Source: Streptomyces tauricus (lineage in GTDB: Bacteria > Actinomycetota > Actinomycetes > Streptomycetales > Streptomycetaceae). From it: 64,000 nt of DNA. Position numbers and translations under genes: made by a program. The stretch is from contig NZ_BMVY01000042.1 in assembly GCF_014650955.1 (NCBI RefSeq), positions 1-64,000 of the forward strand, given 5' to 3'. The stretch's first letter is position 1. Every line of letters begins with the position of its first letter. Of the stretch, positions 60,216 to 64,000 are shown piece after piece. A model generated the notes under the pieces. It was not told where the DNA came from. It searched no databases and saw only the letters and a program-made list of their open reading frames with translations.

Positions 60216-60842
60216 CTACTCCGTCGGCTCCAGGAAAGGAGTCGTCTCCAGTGTCGGGTACGGGGCGGGGAGCGGGAGGGGGTGGCCCAGTTCGGCCTTG
60301 ACCTCGGTGGCGTAGTACGCCTCGGTGGGGTCCTCGCCGGGGGCGATCGGGTCGGAGTAGCAGTGGGCCGTCTTCCGGTGACGGTTGATCAGGACGTAGA
60401 GGGGGACGTCGGCGGCGGCGTAGGTGCGCGGCTTGGGGCCGGTGTCCGTCTCGTGGTTGGTGGAGGTCACCTCGCCGACCAGGGCGATCATGTCGATGGG
60501 GTACCAGCCCTTGTGGGCCCTGCGATACGACTCGTCCAGCTCCGTCGCCTTGCGGCGGCGCACATAGAAGTCCGGGATGAGCAGGGCCATGGTGCGGCCG
60601 TCCTTGTGGGCTGCCCGGTAGCCGTTGCCCATGCCCACCAGGCGGAGTCCGGCGGCGCGGAACTGGAAGGACAGCTCGAAAGCGCCGTCATTGTGGTTGT
60701 CGTTCGGTGCCGGCGGCACGAAGACCGTCCCTTCGACGTACTCGGGTCGGATCGGCGTCTCGGACGCTTCCTCGAACGCGATCAGCAGATCGATGGGGTC
60801 CTGCTGCGTCATGACCGGCTCCATGCTGAGTTCGGCACTCAT
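60216..60842 (-). CDS. Uma2-family (DUF820) endonuclease-fold protein
   Basis: 208 residues from ATG 60842. The N-terminal part QDPIDLLIAFEEASETPIRP and the core LIPDFYVRRRKATEL, MIALVGEVTSTNHETD (acidic Glu and Asp) and KPRTYAAADVPLYVLINRHR follow the Uma2 PD-(D/E)xK restriction-fold family, very common in Streptomyces and with no known target. It has no signal or membrane segment. The gene stands alone. Confidence 0.82.
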   Translation of the reverse strand: MSAELSMEPVMTQQDPIDLLIAFEEASETPIRPEYVEGTVFVPPAPNDNHNDGAFELSFQFRAAGLRLVGMGNGYRAAHKDGRTMALLIPDFYVRRRKATELDESYRRAHKGWYPIDMIALVGEVTSTNHETDTGPKPRTYAAADVPLYVLINRHRKTAHCYSDPIAPGEDPTEAYYATEVKAELGHPLPLPAPYPTLETTPFLEPTE

Positions 60843-61000
60843 TGATGCTTCTCCTCGTCACGCTGTTGCCAGGCTACGCCCGTTCCGGGTGCCCCGGGCA
60901 GAACCATGAGGCCCCCGCACCCCATGTGACCTGCGAATGCCGCAGGCGTTCACTCGAACGAGCGTGCCGAACCGTTACGGCGGTCGCGCCGGGCCGCAGA

Positions 61001-61048
61001 CGCGTGCGGGGCGGTTTTCGGATCGCTCCGGAAACCGCCCCGCACGCG
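61001..61048 (-). terminator. Strong hairpin after the MscS channel gene
   Basis: A 21-bp stem (cgcgtgcggggcggttttcg arm with one G-T pair) and a 6-base loop, 28 bp past the channel gene's stop at 61076 on the minus strand. It sits between that gene and the Uma2-family gene. Confidence 0.85.
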
Positions 61049-61075
61049 TGAGCACGTATGAGAAACCTCTCGCCC

Positions 61076-62158
61076 CTACTTCGTCACATTTGACGGTACG
61101 GGCGTCGGGGGTGTCAGTGGTGACGCCGACTGGGACTGGGGGGACGCCGTGTTGGAGTAGGCCGACGGGGCCGCCATGCCTGCCGTCGGGTCGGGGGCCG
61201 GTTCGCCGTCCGGCTGGGCCGGGAGGCCGCCGACGATGCGGATGTCCGCTCGGTCGAAGGCCTGCTTGATGCGCCAGCGCAGTTCGCGTTCCACCGTCAG
61301 GGCCTTGCCCGGCATCGTCTTCGCGCTGACGCGGACGACCATCGAGTCCAGGATGACGCTGTCGAGGCCAAGGACCTCTATCGGGCCCCACAGGCGCTCG
61401 TTCCAGGGCTCGTCCTTGCTCATCGCCTCGCCGACCTCCGCGAGGACCGAGCGGACGCGGTCCAGGTCCTCGTCCGAGCGGACCGTGACGTCGACGCCGG
61501 CCGTGGCCCAGCCCTGGGAGAGGTTGCCGATGCGCTTGACCTCGCCGTTGCGGACGTACCAGATCTCGCCGTTGTCGCCGCGGAGCTTGGTGACCCGCAG
61601 GCCCACCTCGATAACCTCGCCGGACGCCACCCCCGCGTCGACCGTGTCCCCTACGCCGTACTGATCCTCCAGGATCATGAAAACGCCGGAGAGGAAGTCC
61701 GTCACGAGGTTGCGGGCGCCGAAACCGATCGCCACACCCGCCACACCCGCCGAGGCCAGCAGGGGTGCCAGGTTGATCTGGAACGTGCCCAGGATCATCA
61801 GCGCGGCCGTGCCCACTATCAGGAAGGACGCGACCGAACGGAGTACCGAACCGATGGCCTGGGAGCGCTGGCGGCGGCGTTCGACGTTGACCAGGAGGCC
61901 ACCGAGCGCCGTGCCGTCGACCGCCTGGGCCGTTCGGTTCATCCGGTCGATGAACTTCGTGATGGTCCGCCGGACGGCCACTCTCAGCACCACCGCGATG
62001 ATCACGATGAGCAGGACGCGCAGTCCGATGCTGAGCCAGGTGGACCAGTTCTGCTCCACCCAGCTGGCGGCGTTGGTCGCGCTTTCCTGGGCGTCCTCAA
62101 GCGTCGGGGACGTCGGTTCCTCGGTGGGATCGGCGGCCGACAGGACGGACAAGAACAC
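61076..62158 (-). CDS. MscS-family mechanosensitive channel
   Basis: 360 residues. GTG 62158 was chosen because GGAGG lies 8 bp upstream; the frame is open further to 62266. The protein has an N-terminal acidic region, then helices WLSIGLRVLLIVIIAVVLRV, SVASFLIVGTAALMILGTF and the pore helix (PLLASAGVAGVAIGFGARNL), followed by the beta domain (GEVIEVGLRVTKLRGDNGEI) of small-conductance MscS channels. It opens under membrane tension to release osmolytes. It ends with a Pro/Ser-rich tail. Confidence 0.86.
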   Translation of the reverse strand: MFLSVLSAADPTEEPTSPTLEDAQESATNAASWVEQNWSTWLSIGLRVLLIVIIAVVLRVAVRRTITKFIDRMNRTAQAVDGTALGGLLVNVERRRQRSQAIGSVLRSVASFLIVGTAALMILGTFQINLAPLLASAGVAGVAIGFGARNLVTDFLSGVFMILEDQYGVGDTVDAGVASGEVIEVGLRVTKLRGDNGEIWYVRNGEVKRIGNLSQGWATAGVDVTVRSDEDLDRVRSVLAEVGEAMSKDEPWNERLWGPIEVLGLDSVILDSMVVRVSAKTMPGKALTVERELRWRIKQAFDRADIRIVGGLPAQPDGEPAPDPTAGMAAPSAYSNTASPQSQSASPLTPPTPVPSNVTK

Positions 62159-62432
62159 GGCAGGTACCTCCAGGCGTAGCGGCCCGCCCGTGGCAGGGGA
62201 CATTTGGTGGAATGCCGACGGGCGGAAACACCACACTAACGGGGCACCGTGTGCGGATCGTTGCAATGTTCGAGGGAGAGACTGTGCTCACGTGGGGATG
62301 AAGGAGATGTGGTCGAAAACACTCCCAGCCCGTTACCGGGACATGGTGGCGCTTCCACCAGGCATGAGGGGAGACTGACTGCAGATCGTCCCGGCGCGAG
62401 CCACGCGCCGCCGGCGTACAAGGAGGCCGCCC

Positions 62433-62969
62433 GTGCCGCATGTCCTGGTCCTCAACGCGTCGTACGAGCCCCTCGGCGTCGTACCGCTCCGCCGCGCGCT
62501 CGTCCTGGTCCTTGAGAACAAGGCAGTTTCTCTCGAGGAATCCGGCGCCTTCATGCACAGCGCGACCGTCACTGTCCCCGCCCCCAGCGTGGTCCGGCTG
62601 AAAAGGTTCGTGCGGGTCCCTTACCGGGGGCCCGTTCCGCTGACCCGCCGGGCGCTGTTCGCCCGGGACGGCGGCCGGTGCATGTACTGCGGTGGCGTCG
62701 CAACCAGCGTCGACCACGTCATCCCGCGCAGCCGCGGGGGTCAGCACGTCTGGGACAACGTGGTGGCGTCCTGCCGCCGCTGCAACCACACCAAGGCCGA
62801 CCGCCACCTGGTCGAGATCGGCTGGCGCCTGCGCCACAAACCCGCCCCGCCGTCGGGGCTCGCGTGGCGCATCATCGGCACCGGGCACCGGGATCCGCGC
62901 TGGCTGCCCTATCTGCAGCCGTACGGCGCGGAGGACGCGATGGCTCGGATCGACGGCATCTCCGCCTGA
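62433..62969 (+). CDS. HNH endonuclease
   Basis: 178 residues from GTG 62433 (AAGGAGG 7 bp upstream). RRALFARDGGRCMYCGGVAT, VDHVIPRSRGGQHVWDNVVA and SCRRCNHTKADR form the HNH nuclease with two CxxC zinc pairs and catalytic His. The N-terminal part (VLNASYEPLGVVPLRRALVL) matches the common actinobacterial HNH family of about 170 residues. No toxin, restriction or phage gene is beside it; its role is unknown. Confidence 0.86.
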   Translation: MPHVLVLNASYEPLGVVPLRRALVLVLENKAVSLEESGAFMHSATVTVPAPSVVRLKRFVRVPYRGPVPLTRRALFARDGGRCMYCGGVATSVDHVIPRSRGGQHVWDNVVASCRRCNHTKADRHLVEIGWRLRHKPAPPSGLAWRIIGTGHRDPRWLPYLQPYGAEDAMARIDGISA

Positions 62970-62990
62970 CGATCCGGGCCTTTGGTTTGC

Positions 62991-63026
62991 CCCGGGGCCG
63001 GCCCCGCGACCGCGGCCGGCCCCGGG
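62991..63026. terminator. Bidirectional hairpin between HNH and permease genes
   Basis: A 13-bp stem (cccggggccggcc paired with ggccggccccggg) with a 10-base loop, between the convergent HNH gene and the FtsX-like permease gene. Confidence 0.8.
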
Positions 63027-63031
63027 CCCGG

Positions 63032-64000
63032 TCAGGTGAAGCGCAGCTCCGCCGGGCGGACCGTGCGGCGCAGCAGCGGCAGGGACGTGGCCGCGGCGAG
63101 CAGACACGCCGCGTACGCGAGCACGGGGAAGAGCAGGGGCAGCAGCACCGGGAAGACCGGTGGGTCCACGAAGGTGCCGTGGACGACGTGGACCGCCGTG
63201 CCGCCGGCGCCCGCGAGCAGCATCGCCGGAATCAACGGCAGCGCGGTCTCCAGCAGCAGCGCCCGGCCGAGCACCTTCCGCGGTACGCCCGCCGCGGCCT
63301 GCGCGGCCAGCCCCCGGCGCCGGGTGGCGAGCGACTCGGCGGTGCCCGCGGCGAGGCCGCCCAGGCTGATCAGCAGCGCCACCAGGACGGCGGCGCCCAC
63401 GAGATCGATGCCGGTGGTGTAGAAGGCCAGGTCCTCGGGGTCGTACGGCAGACCCTCCGGCGGTTGGTGGACGGCGTCCAGGAGCATCTGGCGTACGCCC
63501 AGGAAGCCGACGCCCACCACGGTCACCAGGAGCACCGTGGCGTGGGTGCGCGCGGTGGCCCACGGGTCGGCCCGCAGGCGTTCGGCGGCGAGCAGGACGG
63601 CGGGGCTCCCGGTCCGTGCGGCGAGCCGCCTGCCGACGGCCCGCGCGGTGAGCCCGGTGACCGCCACCGCGCCCGCACCGGTCAGCGCCACCGCGCAGAA
63701 CACCAGCAGGGGGAACGCGGTGGTCCCCGGCCCGGTGCCCCGTACGACCACCAGGAGGGCACCCAGGCCGACCAGCACCGCCGGCACCACCAGGGCCAGG
63801 GTGGCGGCCCGGCCGTGACCCGGCCGCACCCGGCGTACCCAGCCGAGCGGCGAGGCCACGACCCGGCGCAGCGCGACCACGCTCACCAGTACGGCGAGGA
63901 GCGGCACGGCGCACGTCACCAGGGCGAAACCGGCCCAGGCCCGCGGCGGAAACCCTTGCTGCAACACGTTCAGCATGAGGAGCGCGCAGAACACCGCGGC
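63032..64000 (-). CDS. FtsX-like permease, N-terminus outside window
   Basis: At least 322 residues; the frame is open at the window edge (64000), so the start lies beyond it. Six or more hydrophobic helices are visible (FALVTCAVPLLAVLVSVVAL; ATLALVVPAVLVGLGALLVV; LVALLISLGGLAAGTAES), with outer loops and a final LLRRTVRPAELRFT. The arrangement resembles the C-terminal block of the other FtsX-type exporter permeases in this window, but the ATPase is not visible. Function and substrate are unknown. Confidence 0.7.
   Translation of the reverse strand, partial: AAVFCALLMLNVLQQGFPPRAWAGFALVTCAVPLLAVLVSVVALRRVVASPLGWVRRVRPGHGRAATLALVVPAVLVGLGALLVVVRGTGPGTTAFPLLVFCAVALTGAGAVAVTGLTARAVGRRLAARTGSPAVLLAAERLRADPWATARTHATVLLVTVVGVGFLGVRQMLLDAVHQPPEGLPYDPEDLAFYTTGIDLVGAAVLVALLISLGGLAAGTAESLATRRRGLAAQAAAGVPRKVLGRALLLETALPLIPAMLLAGAGGTAVHVVHGTFVDPPVFPVLLPLLFPVLAYAACLLAAATSLPLLRRTVRPAELRFT

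Noticed and set aside
62433..62969. HNH nuclease as a restriction or anti-phage system component
   Set aside because: It stands alone, with no methyltransferase, ATPase or phage gene beside it, and belongs to a very common actinobacterial HNH family.

Overview
This is a 64 kb piece of Streptomyces chromosome, or of a very close relative. The sequence is very GC-rich, with strongly G/C-biased third codon positions, GTG and TTG starts, two short chaplin genes, a melC tyrosinase pair, LAXTG-type surface anchoring and at least one rare TTA codon. From memory, the markers chpF, melC1/melC2, chpG, ssbB and csnR-K fall in the same relative order as S. coelicolor SCO2705, 2701/2700, 2699, 2683 and 2657-2662. 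The window therefore looks like conserved core chromosome. I see no phage, insertion sequence or CRISPR array.

Layout. 1-11.1 kb: an exopolysaccharide locus. A GH26-type secreted glycosidase runs on the plus strand, and a tightly coupled minus-strand operon encodes two GT4 glycosyltransferases, a polyprenyl-phosphate sugar transferase, a Wzy-like polymerase/ligase, a MurJ/Wzx-like flippase, a NodB deacetylase, a Wzz-like protein and a BioF2-like acyltransferase. 11.2-17.9 kb: a cell-surface and development island with a secreted protein of unknown family, chpF, three small exported proteins, a DUF5949-like protein, melC1-melC2 and chpG. Both chaplin genes have a sigma-BldN-like promoter. 18-20.5 kb: a membrane Ser/Thr kinase, a VOC-family protein and tRNA-Arg(TCT). 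20.8-25.3 kb: a coupled pair of dynamin-like GTPases (dynA/dynB-like) and ssbB. 25.6-30.4 kb: a thioester-domain, LAETG-anchored surface protein, the ABC-F protein EttA, a thioesterase and a conserved hypothetical.

30.4-38.1 kb: a three-gene ABC exporter of two very large FtsX-type permeases and an ATPase that seems to carry an AbrB-like tail. 38.2-39.9 kb: truncated haemoglobin and a Pcm-like methyltransferase, diverging from a 20-bp repeat cluster. 39.9-51.4 kb: a phospho-signalling cassette with a GlnX-like sensor, a GlnH-like binding protein, a coiled-coil protein with a TTA codon, a PknG-like kinase, a PP2C phosphatase, a VWA protein and an FHA protein. 51.6-58.6 kb: the csnREFGHK-like operon for chitosan-oligosaccharide uptake, with a palindromic operator upstream of csnR. 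58.8-64 kb: a frameshifted GH43-type gene with a LacI-type palindrome upstream, a Uma2-family protein, an MscS channel, an HNH endonuclease and a truncated FtsX-like permease.

How the genes fit together. Three groups act at the aerial-hypha/spore surface or in sporulation septation: EPS plus chaplins plus tyrosinase, dynAB plus ssbB, and the sortase substrate. The PknG cassette looks like a nutrient-sensing phospho-relay built from one sensor complex, one kinase, one phosphatase and one FHA reader. All family names come from reading motifs by eye and from memory. No database search was run.
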